Assembly (NCBI RefSeq): GCF_003382685.1
Contig: NZ_QLVG01000017.1
Location: 1 to 64,000, forward strand
Reading direction: 5' to 3'
Length of the DNA stretch: 64,000 nucleotides
Source: Halorussus litoreus
Lineage (GTDB): Archaea; Halobacteriota; Halobacteria; Halobacteriales; Haladaptataceae
The position numbers and the translations under genes are program-made. Below, piece after piece: positions 55,928 to 64,000 of this stretch; positions within the stretch are counted from its first letter, which is position 1, and each line of letters begins with the position of its first letter. A model generated the notes under the pieces. The model was not told where the DNA came from and did no database searches. It worked only from the letters and a program-made list of their open reading frames with translations.

Positions 55928-56671
55928 ATGCCGGGAGCAATCGTCACCGGATCGTCGCGGGGTATCGGCCGGGCAATCGCCGAGCGGTTCGCGCGCGACG
56001 GCTACGACGTCGCGGTCAACTACGTCGAGAGCGCACAGCGGGCGCGCGCGGTCGCCGACGCCATCGAGCGCGAGACCGACGCCGAGGCGCTCGCGGTCCG
56101 CGCGGACGTTGGCGACCCCGACGACGCGGCCGACCTCGTCGACGCCGCGGTCGAGTCGTTCGGGAGCCTCGCCCACGTGGTGAACAACGCTGGGATCGAC
56201 CAGCACGTGTACACCGAGGACCTCTCGCCCGCGGACTTCGACCGGGTGATGGACACCAACGTCAACGGCGCGTTCAACGTGACCAAGGCAGCCCTCTCCC
56301 ACCTCGAAGAATCCGAGGGGGGTGACGCGCCGACGCCCTCGGTCACGAACGTCTCCTCTATCCTCGCGTACACCGGTGCGCCCGTCGAGTGCCACTACGC
56401 GGCCTCGAAGGCGGGACTGCTCGGGCTGACCAAGAGCCACGCGGGCGACTTCGCGCCCGATATCAGGGTCAACGCGGTCGCGCCGGGTCACGTCGAGACG
56501 GACATGACCGCCGACAGGTCCGAGGCGGAGAAGCGCGAGGAGTTGGCCGACATTCCGGTCAGCCGGTACGGCCAGCCCGCCGACATCGCGGAAGCGGTCG
56601 CGTACCTCCGCGACGCTGGGTTCGTCACCGGCGAGACGCTGAACGTCAACGGCGGCGAACTGATGCGGTGA
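55928..56671 (+). CDS. SDR family oxidoreductase (FabG-like)
   Basis: The 247-residue short-chain dehydrogenase has the cofactor loop TGSSRGIGRAIAERF (about 7-21), NNAGI, the catalytic Ser in NVSSILAY and Tyr-x3-Lys in CHYAASKAG. The arrangement favours NADPH. It reduces a 3-oxoacyl or similar carbonyl. Its neighbours to the right are beta-oxidation enzymes on the other strand, so a lipid or CoA-ester role is plausible. The ATG at 55928 starts MPGAIVTG. Confidence 0.93.
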   Translation: MPGAIVTGSSRGIGRAIAERFARDGYDVAVNYVESAQRARAVADAIERETDAEALAVRADVGDPDDAADLVDAAVESFGSLAHVVNNAGIDQHVYTEDLSPADFDRVMDTNVNGAFNVTKAALSHLEESEGGDAPTPSVTNVSSILAYTGAPVECHYAASKAGLLGLTKSHAGDFAPDIRVNAVAPGHVETDMTADRSEAEKREELADIPVSRYGQPADIAEAVAYLRDAGFVTGETLNVNGGELMR

Positions 56672-56720
56672 ACTGATACCGAGAATCGGCGACTCACAGA
56701 CTGGAGTTACAGGCCGGGCC

Positions 56721-57815
56721 TCACAGACCGAGGTCGTCGGGTCGCACGCCGAGTTCGACTTCGACCGTCTGGCGAGAGCCATCGCGGAGGATGTCGAACT
56801 CGACCACGTCGCCCGGCCGGGTCTGGAGCGCGAGGTAGCTCCCGAGGTCCTCGGTCGTCGGCAGCCGCGTGCCGTCGATGGCCAGCAGCACGTCGCCGCC
56901 CACGGGCATTCGCGTGCCGTCGACCAACTCCGTCTCGCTCGGCCTGAGTACGTCCGCGGCGGGGCCGTCGGACGCGACGCTCGTCACCAGCAGGCCGCGC
57001 GCCTCGGTCATGTCGTTTGCGTCCGCGAGTGCGAGCGTGACGTTGGCGAAGGCGACGCCGACGAAGGCGTGGCGGAACTCGCCGTCCTCGATGAGGTCGG
57101 GCACGACGCGCTGGGTGAGCGCGGCCGAGATACCGAACCCGATGTTGTCGCCGCCGCCCGAATTAATGACGGCGGCGACCCGCCCGTCGAGCGTCATCAG
57201 GGGACCGCCGCTGTTGCCGGGATTGACCGCGGCGTCGGTCTGGATGGCGTCCGGGATGCGGTAGCCGGTGAGCGCCGGAATCGAGCGGTCGACCCCCGAG
57301 ACGATTCCGGTCGTGGCCGACCCGTCGAGGTCGTAGGGGTTGCCGATGGCGACGACCTCCTGTCCCACCACGGGGTCGGACTCGACGAACGGCAGGGGCG
57401 TGGCCGACGACGGGACCTCCTCTACCGCGACTGCCGCGAGGTCGCTGTGGGGGTCCGAGCCGACAACCTCGCCCGAACTCCACTGGCCCTCGCTGAACCG
57501 CACGTCGGTCGCGGTCGCCTCGCCGACGACGTGGGCGTTCGTGACTACGTGGCCGTCGTCGAACACAAAACCCGTTCCCTGCCCGCCGTCGGTCCGGACC
57601 AACACGACGGAGTCGATGGTCTCGCGGTACACCTGCGTGTAGACGCTCTCGGAGCCGGACGCTTGGCCCTCGGAACCGGTGCTCTCGGCCGCGAGTCCGG
57701 CCTCGTCCGGTCCCTCGTCGGTCGGCACCTGCGCGCCACAGCCTGCGAGGCCAGCCGCGAGGGCGGTCCCGCCGAGTTGGAGGAAGCGCCGCCTGCTCGG
57801 CGTCGAATCGGTCAT
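56721..57815 (-). CDS. HtrA/DegP-like serine protease, Tat lipoprotein
   Basis: The 364-residue protein begins with a Tat lipoprotein signal (SRRRFLQLGG, lipobox LAGC at about 23-26). After an acidic linker comes a trypsin-like domain with H95 (VTNAHVV), D125 (DPHSDLAAV) and S202 (NPGNSGGPLM). A C-terminal PDZ domain (about 265-360, with GGDVLLAIDGTRLPTTEDL) follows. It degrades or guards exported proteins on the outer face of the membrane. The ATG at 57815 gives MTDSTPSRRR. Confidence 0.95.
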   Translation of the reverse strand: MTDSTPSRRRFLQLGGTALAAGLAGCGAQVPTDEGPDEAGLAAESTGSEGQASGSESVYTQVYRETIDSVVLVRTDGGQGTGFVFDDGHVVTNAHVVGEATATDVRFSEGQWSSGEVVGSDPHSDLAAVAVEEVPSSATPLPFVESDPVVGQEVVAIGNPYDLDGSATTGIVSGVDRSIPALTGYRIPDAIQTDAAVNPGNSGGPLMTLDGRVAAVINSGGGDNIGFGISAALTQRVVPDLIEDGEFRHAFVGVAFANVTLALADANDMTEARGLLVTSVASDGPAADVLRPSETELVDGTRMPVGGDVLLAIDGTRLPTTEDLGSYLALQTRPGDVVEFDILRDGSRQTVEVELGVRPDDLGL

Positions 57816-57899
57816 GTTTCCGGAGTAGGACCGACCGCCCAAGAACCTTTACCTGCGCTGTTGATCGAATCGCCTATCTCCCCGCCCGCTCCGAGTCGG

Positions 57900-58760
57900 T
57901 CACTTCCCCTGCCACTCGGGTTCGCGATCTTCGAGGAACGCGTCGATACCCTCGTTCTTGTCCTCGGCGGCGAACAGTTGGGCGAACAGCTCGGCCTCGT
58001 ACTCGATGCCCGCGTCGAGGTCCATCCGGCTGGACGCCTTCACGGCCTTCTTGGCGTACTCCAGCGCGAGCGGGCTCTTCTCGGCCATGGATTCGGCGAG
58101 GTCGTAGACGCGATCCTCGAACTCCTCGTCCGGGTGGACCTCGTCCACGAGGCCGATGTCACAGGCTTCGGTCGCGTCGACGAGTTCCCCCGAGAGGATC
58201 ATCTTCATCGCCTGCCCCTCGCCGACGAGTCGGGGGAGGCGCTGGGTGCCGCCGCCGCCAGGCACGATTCCGAGATTGATCTCGGGCTGGCCGAGCTTCG
58301 CGCCCTCGCGGGCGATGCGCGTGTCGCAGGCCTGCGCGAGCTCGCACCCGCCGCCGAGCGCGTGACCGTTGATGGCCGCGATGACCGGCTGGCGGAGGTC
58401 GTCGACGTACTCGTACACCCGGGGGCGCTCGCTCGCCTCGCGCTGCTCGAACGGGCCGCGCTCGCGGAGTTCGGTCACGTCCGCGCCCGCGACGAACGCG
58501 CCCGACTCCGCCGAGCCGGTGAGCACGACCACGCGGGCGTCGCTGGCCTCTATCGCGTCGAGCACGTCCTTGAGTTCGGCCCGAAGCTGGGCGTTCAGCG
58601 CGTTCCTGGCGTCGGGTCGCGACAGCGTGACGGTGACGACGCCCTCGACGCGGTCGCCGATCCCGACGTCGACCGTCTCGCACTCGGCCGCGACCGCCTC
58701 GGGGCTTCCGACGGACCGCCCGTCGTTTCCGACCGAGACTTCCTCGTCGTCGCCCGTCAT
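57900..58760 (-). CDS. Enoyl-CoA hydratase/isomerase family protein
   Basis: The 286-residue crotonase-fold protein has an N-terminal extension of about 35 residues. The core shows SGAFVAGADVTEL (oxyanion hole), GHALGGGCELAQACDTRIA and GIVPGGGGTQRLPRLVG. It hydrates trans-2-enoyl-CoA in beta-oxidation. The ATG overlaps the stop of the upstream dehydrogenase gene by 4 nt, so the two are coupled and carry out consecutive steps. Confidence 0.95.
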   Translation of the reverse strand: MTGDDEEVSVGNDGRSVGSPEAVAAECETVDVGIGDRVEGVVTVTLSRPDARNALNAQLRAELKDVLDAIEASDARVVVLTGSAESGAFVAGADVTELRERGPFEQREASERPRVYEYVDDLRQPVIAAINGHALGGGCELAQACDTRIAREGAKLGQPEINLGIVPGGGGTQRLPRLVGEGQAMKMILSGELVDATEACDIGLVDEVHPDEEFEDRVYDLAESMAEKSPLALEYAKKAVKASSRMDLDAGIEYEAELFAQLFAAEDKNEGIDAFLEDREPEWQGK

Positions 58761-59653
58761 CGCTCGTCACCCCAGTTGCCGCTCGTACCCACGATCTCGC
58801 CGTCCTCCCAGACGTAGAACCCCTCCCCGGTCTTCTTGCCGAGCTTCCCGGCCCGAACTTTCCGGCGGAGGATCTGGGGTGGTCGGAAGCGCTCGCCGAG
58901 TTCCTCGCGGAGGTGTTCGAGGATGTCGAGGCGCACGTCGAGCCCGACCACGTCGCCGAGTTCGATGGGACCCATCGGGTGGTTGTAGCCGAGTTCCATC
59001 GACCGGTCGACGTCCCGCGGGCTGGCGACCCCCGTCTCGACCATCCGCATCGCCTCGACGCCGAGCGCGACGCCGAGCCGCGAGGACGCAAACCCCGCGG
59101 TGTCCCGGATCTCGATGGCGGTCTTGCCCACGTCCGCCACGAAGTCGGTGGCGAAGGCCACGGTCTCCTCGCTGGTCTGTTCGGCCACTACGACCTCCAC
59201 GAGTTCCATGATGTGGACCGGATTGAAGAAGTGCAGGCCGATGCCCCGGCCGGGGTCGTCGAGCGCCGAGACGATCTCGGTCACGGGCAGCGACGAGGTG
59301 TTCGACGCGATGACGGCCTCGCTCGGAGCGGCCGCCGCCACGTCCTCGAACGTCTGCTTCTTGAGGGCCACGTCCTCGGGCACCGCCTCGACCACGAGGT
59401 CGGCGTCGGCGACCGCCTCGGCGAAGTCGGTCGTGCCCGAGATGCGGTCGAGCGCGGCTGCCATCTCCTCGGCAGTGACCTTGTCGCGGTCGACGCCGCC
59501 CTGTAGGTTCCCCTCGATGGCGTCGATGCCGTCCGCGACGATCTCCCCGTCGATGTCGCGGATAGTGACCTCGTGGCCGGCCATCGCCGACACCTGCGCG
59601 ATGCCGTGGCCCATCGTTCCGGCTCCGAGCACTGCGACTCGCAAGTCGTTCAT
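58757..59653 (-). CDS. 3-hydroxyacyl-CoA (3-hydroxybutyryl-CoA) dehydrogenase
   Basis: The 298-residue NAD-dependent enzyme opens MNDLRVAVLGAGTMGHGIAQ with the GxGxMG loop. It has NTSSLPVTEI, the catalytic His in LHFFNPVHIMELVEVV, and a helical C-terminal domain ending WGDER. It oxidises the 3-hydroxyacyl-CoA made by the hydratase. The downstream hydratase start overlaps its stop. It is separated from the HMGS-like/thiolase genes upstream by a 510-nt gap with family A elements. Confidence 0.96.
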   Translation of the reverse strand: MNDLRVAVLGAGTMGHGIAQVSAMAGHEVTIRDIDGEIVADGIDAIEGNLQGGVDRDKVTAEEMAAALDRISGTTDFAEAVADADLVVEAVPEDVALKKQTFEDVAAAAPSEAVIASNTSSLPVTEIVSALDDPGRGIGLHFFNPVHIMELVEVVVAEQTSEETVAFATDFVADVGKTAIEIRDTAGFASSRLGVALGVEAMRMVETGVASPRDVDRSMELGYNHPMGPIELGDVVGLDVRLDILEHLREELGERFRPPQILRRKVRAGKLGKKTGEGFYVWEDGEIVGTSGNWGDER

Positions 59654-60163
59654 AACAGGTAGAACGGCGTCGGGCGCGCGGTTAAGCGTTTATCTCTCGC
59701 GGAAGCGGAACGAATTCGGCTCGGGCGCTTACCAATCGTACCTCCGTGCGCTTCTTTCGATTCCGAACCCGGTGCGCGCTCATCTGACCTTCCGGCCCGG
59801 CGCGCGCTGCGCGGCGTCTCGGCGAGTGCCGCGAGCCGAGGCTCGTGGGAGCTGTGCTCCCACGGCGCTCTCGTGCGCCGCGCAAAGCGTGCGAGGGACG
59901 AGGACCGCAAGCCGGAGCGAAGCGGAGGCTGAGGACCGCAGGAGGTTGGGGAGGTTCGAGGCCCGCGGTCGCTGTGCGGTCGCGGTGCGGTGTCTCCGAT
60001 GCCTCGGCAGTAGCTAGCTTTGACCTACTTCTAGGCTCGATCAGTAGCTACCCTGAACAAACTTCAGTGAACAGCAGTCGAACTCCTGAAGCAAGCTGCG
60101 AATTAAATACAGGAATCACCGCGACAGCGAAACACGGCACAGCAGCTCCGAAGTCACCCTCCG
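59654..60163. other. 510-nt gap with family A elements
   Basis: No gene is supported. A minus-strand family A copy (about 59795-60020) is followed by a decayed plus-strand partner (about 60030-60145). Confidence 0.6.
59795..60020 (-). repeat. Family A element, copy A6a
   Basis: On the minus strand it has AGCTAGCTACTGCCGAGG, the ACCGCACCGCGACCGC stretch, CCTCCCCAACCTCCTGCGG, CGTCCCTCGCACG, and a GC-rich tail with GGGAGCACAGCTCCC inverted repeats. A decayed partner with CTAGGCTCGATCAGTAGCTA follows. Confidence 0.65.
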
Positions 60164-61660
60164 TCACTCCGTCCCCTGCGGTCGAACCTTGAACCCGTAC
60201 CGCGTCACGCCCTCCTGCGTGTAGATGCGCCGCATCGTCGCCGCCACGCGGTCGCCGATTTCGACCGACTGGGGGTCCGCCGAGACGACCTGCGCGGGGA
60301 CGCTTGCAGACTCACCATCAGGACCATCTAGCGCCACAACCACGACCGCAAAATCCCCGGATTGAGCCTGCTGTTCGGCGAACTCCGGGGGCGCGCCGCC
60401 CTGTGAGATGACCGTGGCGGCCTCCACGGTCCCGGTCCCCGGTAGCTGCACCTCCTCGTACGACTCGACCAGCGACTTGCAGGCGTTGCACGCGCCCTCC
60501 GGCGGGAAGTTGAGGTCGCCGCATTCGGGACATCTCCCGGCGAGCAGCCGGTGGCGCTGGTCGAGGGTGCGCTTCCACGACGGGACGCTGACGTACGCGC
60601 CGCCGCCCTCGGGCGGTCCCGAGGTGAGTTCCCCGCGCTTGCGGAGGTACTCGGCGTAGCCGACCCGCTCGGCGTCTTCGCCACCGAGCGCGAGCGCGGC
60701 GGCGACGGCGTCGCCGCCGCGCTCGCGCTCGTTCTCCACGACGAAGGCGTCCGCGCCCCCGCCGCTGCCGAACGACGCTGCGAGGATTCGTTCGTCGTCC
60801 TGTTCTAACGCCTTCGCCAGACTCAACGGAACGCTGGCCGCACCAGTGTCGCCCAACTCGTGGACCGTCGCACAGCGCTGGATGGTCTCGGCGTCGACGC
60901 CGAGCGCACCCGCCGCGCGGTAGTGGAGTTTGCCGTCCGGGGCCTGCACCGCGGCTGCGTCGACCTCGGAAACGTCTGCGTCCAACTGCTCGACCGCGCC
61001 GGCCAGCGTCTCCGTGAACGCCTGTCGCTCGTAACCAGTCGCGCCCAGTCCCTCGACCGTCTCCTCTCCAGTCCGGCGGAAGCGCGTGCCGGGGAACGCC
61101 TCGGCGTACTCGGCCCGGGCCGCGACCTCGGCTGCGCCCGACCCCGAGAGGACGAACGCTGCCGCGCCCGCTCCGGCGGCGTGGTCCTCGGAGCTGTCGG
61201 GGTCGCCTCGCGGGCAGTCGGCAGCGACGACGAGGCCGACTCGGTCGACCTCGTCGTCGCCGCCGTCCGACCCATCCGCCCACGGTCCGGCTGCGAGCGC
61301 GGCGTCGATGGCTCGCGTTCCGGCGCGCGTGCTCCCGGTGAAGACGTGGCGAGTCGCGTCCGCCGGGACGGCCAACATGCCGCCGAGACGGGCGGTCAGG
61401 TCCTCCTCGGCGAGCGGCGGGGTCGTCGAGGCGAACGCCAGAAACGACACGTCCGCGCCTGCGCGCCCGGCCGCGTCGAGTGCGCGCACGGCGGCCTCGT
61501 ACCCCATCGTCAGCGCGTCCTCGTCGGCGTCCGGCACCGCCTTGGCGTTCACCCCGGCGGCGTGGAATCGACCCCACGCACGCTCGAACTCTTCGGCGGA
61601 GACGCGGAATCGCGGCGCGTACGCGCCGACGGCCTCGATTTTTGGTTTTTCTGCGCTCAT
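60164..61660 (-). CDS. HMG-CoA-synthase-like protein fused to a DUF35 Zn-ribbon/OB domain
   Basis: Residues about 1-330 have the thiolase-like fold of archaeal HMG-CoA synthase (IEAVGAYAPRFRV; STRAGTRAIDAAL; GDTGAASVPLSLAKAL). Residues about 360-498 are a DUF35 domain with zinc Cys at 377, 380, 391 and 394. The nucleophilic Cys expected before KAGT is Thr111 here, the expected His is probably Gln239, and the catalytic Glu also seems lost. It is therefore unlikely to be a working HMG-CoA synthase. The ATG overlaps the thiolase stop by 4 nt. It may act as a scaffold or as a C-C lyase partner of the thiolase. Confidence 0.85.
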   Translation of the reverse strand: MSAEKPKIEAVGAYAPRFRVSAEEFERAWGRFHAAGVNAKAVPDADEDALTMGYEAAVRALDAAGRAGADVSFLAFASTTPPLAEEDLTARLGGMLAVPADATRHVFTGSTRAGTRAIDAALAAGPWADGSDGGDDEVDRVGLVVAADCPRGDPDSSEDHAAGAGAAAFVLSGSGAAEVAARAEYAEAFPGTRFRRTGEETVEGLGATGYERQAFTETLAGAVEQLDADVSEVDAAAVQAPDGKLHYRAAGALGVDAETIQRCATVHELGDTGAASVPLSLAKALEQDDERILAASFGSGGGADAFVVENERERGGDAVAAALALGGEDAERVGYAEYLRKRGELTSGPPEGGGAYVSVPSWKRTLDQRHRLLAGRCPECGDLNFPPEGACNACKSLVESYEEVQLPGTGTVEAATVISQGGAPPEFAEQQAQSGDFAVVVVALDGPDGESASVPAQVVSADPQSVEIGDRVAATMRRIYTQEGVTRYGFKVRPQGTE

Positions 61661-62835
61661 GCATCCACCTCCTGTTCCCTTTCGAGAACATGAACCACGG
61701 CCGCACCCCCGCTCCCGCCGACGTTGTGGGTCAGCCCCCGGGTCGCGCCCTCGACCTGTCGGTCGCCCGCATCGCCTGAAAGCTGTTTGAACGCCTCGAC
61801 GACCTGTCCGGCACCGGTCGCGCCGATTGGGTGGCCCTTCGACTTGAGGCCGCCGGAGGTGTTGACCGGCAGGTCGCCGTCGAGCGCCGTGTGGCCCGAT
61901 TCCGCGAGTTCGCCACCCTCTCCGGGTTCGCAGAAGCCCAGATCCTCGTAGGCCAGGATCTCCGCGATGGAGAAACAGTCGTGGACCTCCGCGAAGTCGA
62001 GATCGTCGGGTGCGACTCCGGCTCGCTGGTAGGCCGTTTCGGCCGCGCGCTGGGAGGCCTCGATGCCGGTGTAGCTGTCGCGCTGGAACAGTCCCACCGC
62101 GTCGCTGGCCGCGCCGACCCCCGCGATGCGAATGGGGTCGTCGGTGTACTCGCCGACCACGTCCTCGCTCGCGACGACGGCGACCGCGGCCCCGTCGCTG
62201 GTCGGACAGCAGTGGTAGAGCGTGAGCGGGTCGGCGACGGTCTGTGCCGACTCGGCGTCGTCCAGCGAGCACTCGAACCCCAACTGGGCGTGGGGATTGT
62301 TCGCGCCGTTCCGGTGGTTCTTCACCGCGACGTGCGAGAGCTGCTCGCTCGTGGTACCGTACTCGGCCATGTGTGCGTCGGCCATCTGGGCGTACACGCC
62401 CGCGAACGTGGTGCCGGACAGTCGCTCCCACTCGGTCTCGCCGGAGACGCCGAGCCAGTACTTCGTCGCGTCGCCGGACATGTCGGTCATGATCTCGACG
62501 CCGCCCGCCAGCACCACGTCGGCCATCCCGGAGCGGACGGCCTGCACGGCCTGCCGGACGGCGTACCCCGACGCTGCGCAGGCGTTCTCGACCCGAGTCG
62601 TGGGGATGCCGTGGAGGCCGACGTGCTCGGTGGCGGCGGGGCCGGACAGGCCCAACTGGCGACCGCCGACGCCGAGGGTGCCGACGACCGCCTCCTCGAC
62701 GTCGTCGGGGTCGAGGCCCGCGGGCACGGACTCGCGGGCCCGCTCGAACGCGGTGCGGAACAGCGACCGGTAGCTCTCGTCGGGGAACGACCCGAAGTCG
62801 GTCTGGGCCGCGCCCACGAGGTAAGCGTCGCGCAT
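61657..62835 (-). CDS. Thiolase family protein (SCP-x type), second copy
   Basis: The 392-residue protein has Cys86 in ENACAASG, HDCFSIAE, GHPIGATGAGQV with the catalytic His, and LTHNVGGSGGAAVV near the end. It resembles the thiolase at 23538-24701 along its length. The HMGS-like/DUF35 gene starts inside its stop (ATGA), so the two products probably form a complex. The ATG at 62835 (MRDAYLVGAAQTDF) is the family start; the frame upstream is a low-complexity run and is rejected. Confidence 0.93.
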   Translation of the reverse strand: MRDAYLVGAAQTDFGSFPDESYRSLFRTAFERARESVPAGLDPDDVEEAVVGTLGVGGRQLGLSGPAATEHVGLHGIPTTRVENACAASGYAVRQAVQAVRSGMADVVLAGGVEIMTDMSGDATKYWLGVSGETEWERLSGTTFAGVYAQMADAHMAEYGTTSEQLSHVAVKNHRNGANNPHAQLGFECSLDDAESAQTVADPLTLYHCCPTSDGAAVAVVASEDVVGEYTDDPIRIAGVGAASDAVGLFQRDSYTGIEASQRAAETAYQRAGVAPDDLDFAEVHDCFSIAEILAYEDLGFCEPGEGGELAESGHTALDGDLPVNTSGGLKSKGHPIGATGAGQVVEAFKQLSGDAGDRQVEGATRGLTHNVGGSGGAAVVHVLEREQEVDA

Positions 62836-62939
62836 GGACGACGGTTGCTCGCCTGCCGGGAAATAATTGCCGCGTCCGGTCGGGAGCGCGTCGGGAGGTC
62901 GGTGGGGGAACGTTCTCGGCGTGTCGTCGTTGGTTGCTA

Positions 62940-63055
62940 CTGCGACCGAGGCTGGAATCGCAATCGCCTCAACCACCGCAACCGCACCGGCAACTGCGAC
63001 CGCGACCGTACCAGCAACCGCAACCCCGACCACACCAACAACCCCAACTGCTTCC
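62940..63055. repeat. Degenerate ACCGCAACCGC-type low-complexity run
   Basis: Six-base steps of the form CAACCGC/CGACCGC/CAACCCC recur between the thiolase and ligase starts. The same vocabulary occurs in family A elements and in the array near 35.2 kb. Confidence 0.55.
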
Positions 63056-63120
63056 GATTCAGTACCGTATCCTTCGGTGGCCAAACAGTTTAGGCGCACT
63101 CGTCCGAACTACCAGTCGAC

Positions 63121-64000
63121 ATGGCCTACAGCGACATCGAAACGGCCAGCCGCGAGGACCTCCGCGAGTTACAGGACGACCGACTCGCCGAGACCGTCGA
63201 GTACGCCTACGAGAACGTGGATTTCTACCGCGAGGCGCTCGACGAGGCCGGCGTCTCGCCGGACGACGTCGACTCGGTCGACGACCTCGCCGAACTCCCG
63301 TTCACGACCAAGGAGGACTTCCGCGACGAGTACCCCGACGGCCTGTTCGCGGTCGACCACGAGGACGTGCGGCGAATCCACGCCTCCTCGGGCACCACCG
63401 GAAAGCCCAAGATCGTCGCCTACACCGAGGACGACCTGGGCGTCTGGAAGGAGGTGATGGCCCGGTCGCTCCACGCCGCTGGCGTCCGGCCGGGCGACAC
63501 GGTCCAGAACGCGTACGGCTACGGGCTGTTCACCGGCGGGCTGGGCTTCCACGACGGCGTCGAGGAACTCGGCGCGACCGTCATCCCGACCGGCGGCGGC
63601 AACACCGCACGCCAGCTCGACATGCTCCGAGATCTGGACAGCGACGCGCTGGCCTGCACGCCCTCCTACTGCCTCTACCTCGCGGAGGCCGCCGACGAGC
63701 GGATGATGGACGTGCGCGAACTCCCGCTCTCGCGAGTCGTCATCGGCGCGGAGCCGTTCACCGACCCGATGCGCGAGGAGATCGAGCGCGCGCTCGGGGT
63801 CACCGCGGTCGACGTGTACGGCCTCTCGGAGATCATCGGCCCCGGCGTCTCCATCGAGTGCGAGGAGGCCCAGGACGGGCTCCACGTCTGGGAGGACCAC
63901 TTCTACCCGGAGGTCGTCGACCCGCAGACCGGCGAGCCCCTGCCGGAGGGCGAGGAGGGCGAACTCGTCCTCACCTCGCTCACGAAGGAGGCGCTCCCGG
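63121..64000 (+). CDS. Phenylacetate-CoA ligase-type acyl-CoA ligase (partial, 3' end outside window)
   Basis: This is an adenylate-forming enzyme activating a carboxylic acid with ATP and CoA. The visible 293 residues start MAYSDIETASREDLRELQDD and include the P-loop SSGTTGKPK (89-97), the substrate segment NAYGYGLFTGGLGFHDG and the AMP-binding VYGLSEIIGPG. These fit the PaaK family. The C-terminal lid lies beyond the window. It is divergent from the thiolase/HMGS-like operon, so it probably feeds that CoA-ester pathway. An aromatic or other carboxylic acid may be the substrate. Confidence 0.93.
   Translation, partial: MAYSDIETASREDLRELQDDRLAETVEYAYENVDFYREALDEAGVSPDDVDSVDDLAELPFTTKEDFRDEYPDGLFAVDHEDVRRIHASSGTTGKPKIVAYTEDDLGVWKEVMARSLHAAGVRPGDTVQNAYGYGLFTGGLGFHDGVEELGATVIPTGGGNTARQLDMLRDLDSDALACTPSYCLYLAEAADERMMDVRELPLSRVVIGAEPFTDPMREEIERALGVTAVDVYGLSEIIGPGVSIECEEAQDGLHVWEDHFYPEVVDPQTGEPLPEGEEGELVLTSLTKEALP

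Noticed and set aside
62836-63099. N-terminal extension of the thiolase (Val/Ala/Gly-rich)
   Set aside because: It is the translation of the ACCGCAACCGC-type low-complexity run; the ATG at 62835 matches the thiolase start.

Overview
The window is chromosomal DNA from an extremely halophilic archaeon (class Halobacteria). The base composition is very GC-rich, the predicted proteins are acidic, and the informational genes are archaeal: PriS and GINS, RtcB with archease, the RNase P subunit Rnp2 (Pop5), proteasome alpha, L21e, Rpb4, TmcA and archaeal GluRS. Exported proteins carry Tat lipobox signals, and haloarchaeal families (Bat-like regulators, DUF7344, DUF63, DUF2391, DUF655) are present. 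Several promoters show a TATA-like box 27-35 nt before the start codon, as expected for leaderless transcripts. The genus cannot be fixed from sequence reading alone. I saw no tRNA, rRNA, CRISPR array, transposase or phage gene.

Layout. 1-9.9 kb: replication pair (GINS, PriS), CPBP protease, GNAT, archease-RtcB RNA ligase pair, purM, rnp2-psmA, and a zinc deacylase. 10-23 kb: an accessory metabolic block with a DUF7344 regulator, a glutamine-synthetase-like ligase between two aspartoacylase-like hydrolases, a FluG-type amidohydrolase, an M20 peptidase, a papain/C39-like hydrolase, a complete Pot-type ABC importer (potABC plus a separately promoted potD) and a class III aminotransferase. Together these look like uptake and gamma-glutamyl-type processing of an amine or amino-acid derivative. 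23-28 kb: a thiolase/DUF35 pair, small proteins and a cystathionine gamma-synthase family enzyme. 28-31 kb: L21e-Rpb4-DUF655 and NUDIX. 31-38 kb: secreted and hypothetical genes, pyrBI, and tmcA broken by a G/C homopolymer block. 38-51 kb: MBL hydrolase, DUF7344, Bat-like sensor-regulator, GluRS, IMPase, Lrp/AsnC, DUF63, KsgA-MscS-HemK. 51-56 kb: two MetE-type proteins, RNA-binding protein, DUF2391, SDR. 56-64 kb: HtrA, then a CoA-ester operon (enoyl-CoA hydratase, hydroxyacyl-CoA dehydrogenase, HMG-CoA-synthase-like/DUF35 fusion, thiolase) facing a phenylacetate-CoA-ligase-type enzyme.

The most unusual content is in the gaps between genes. Family A elements carry an AGCTAGCT head, a TTGAGCC box and a terminal hairpin, and they recur in at least six gaps, often as head-to-head pairs. 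Family B elements have GACTGAAAG...GGCTTTC ends and nested stems whose pairing is kept by compensatory changes between copies, which suggests a structured RNA or small mobile element. One family B copy is preceded by seven degenerate 27-bp tandem units. Two G-then-C homopolymer blocks, one inside tmcA, look like sequencing artefacts.
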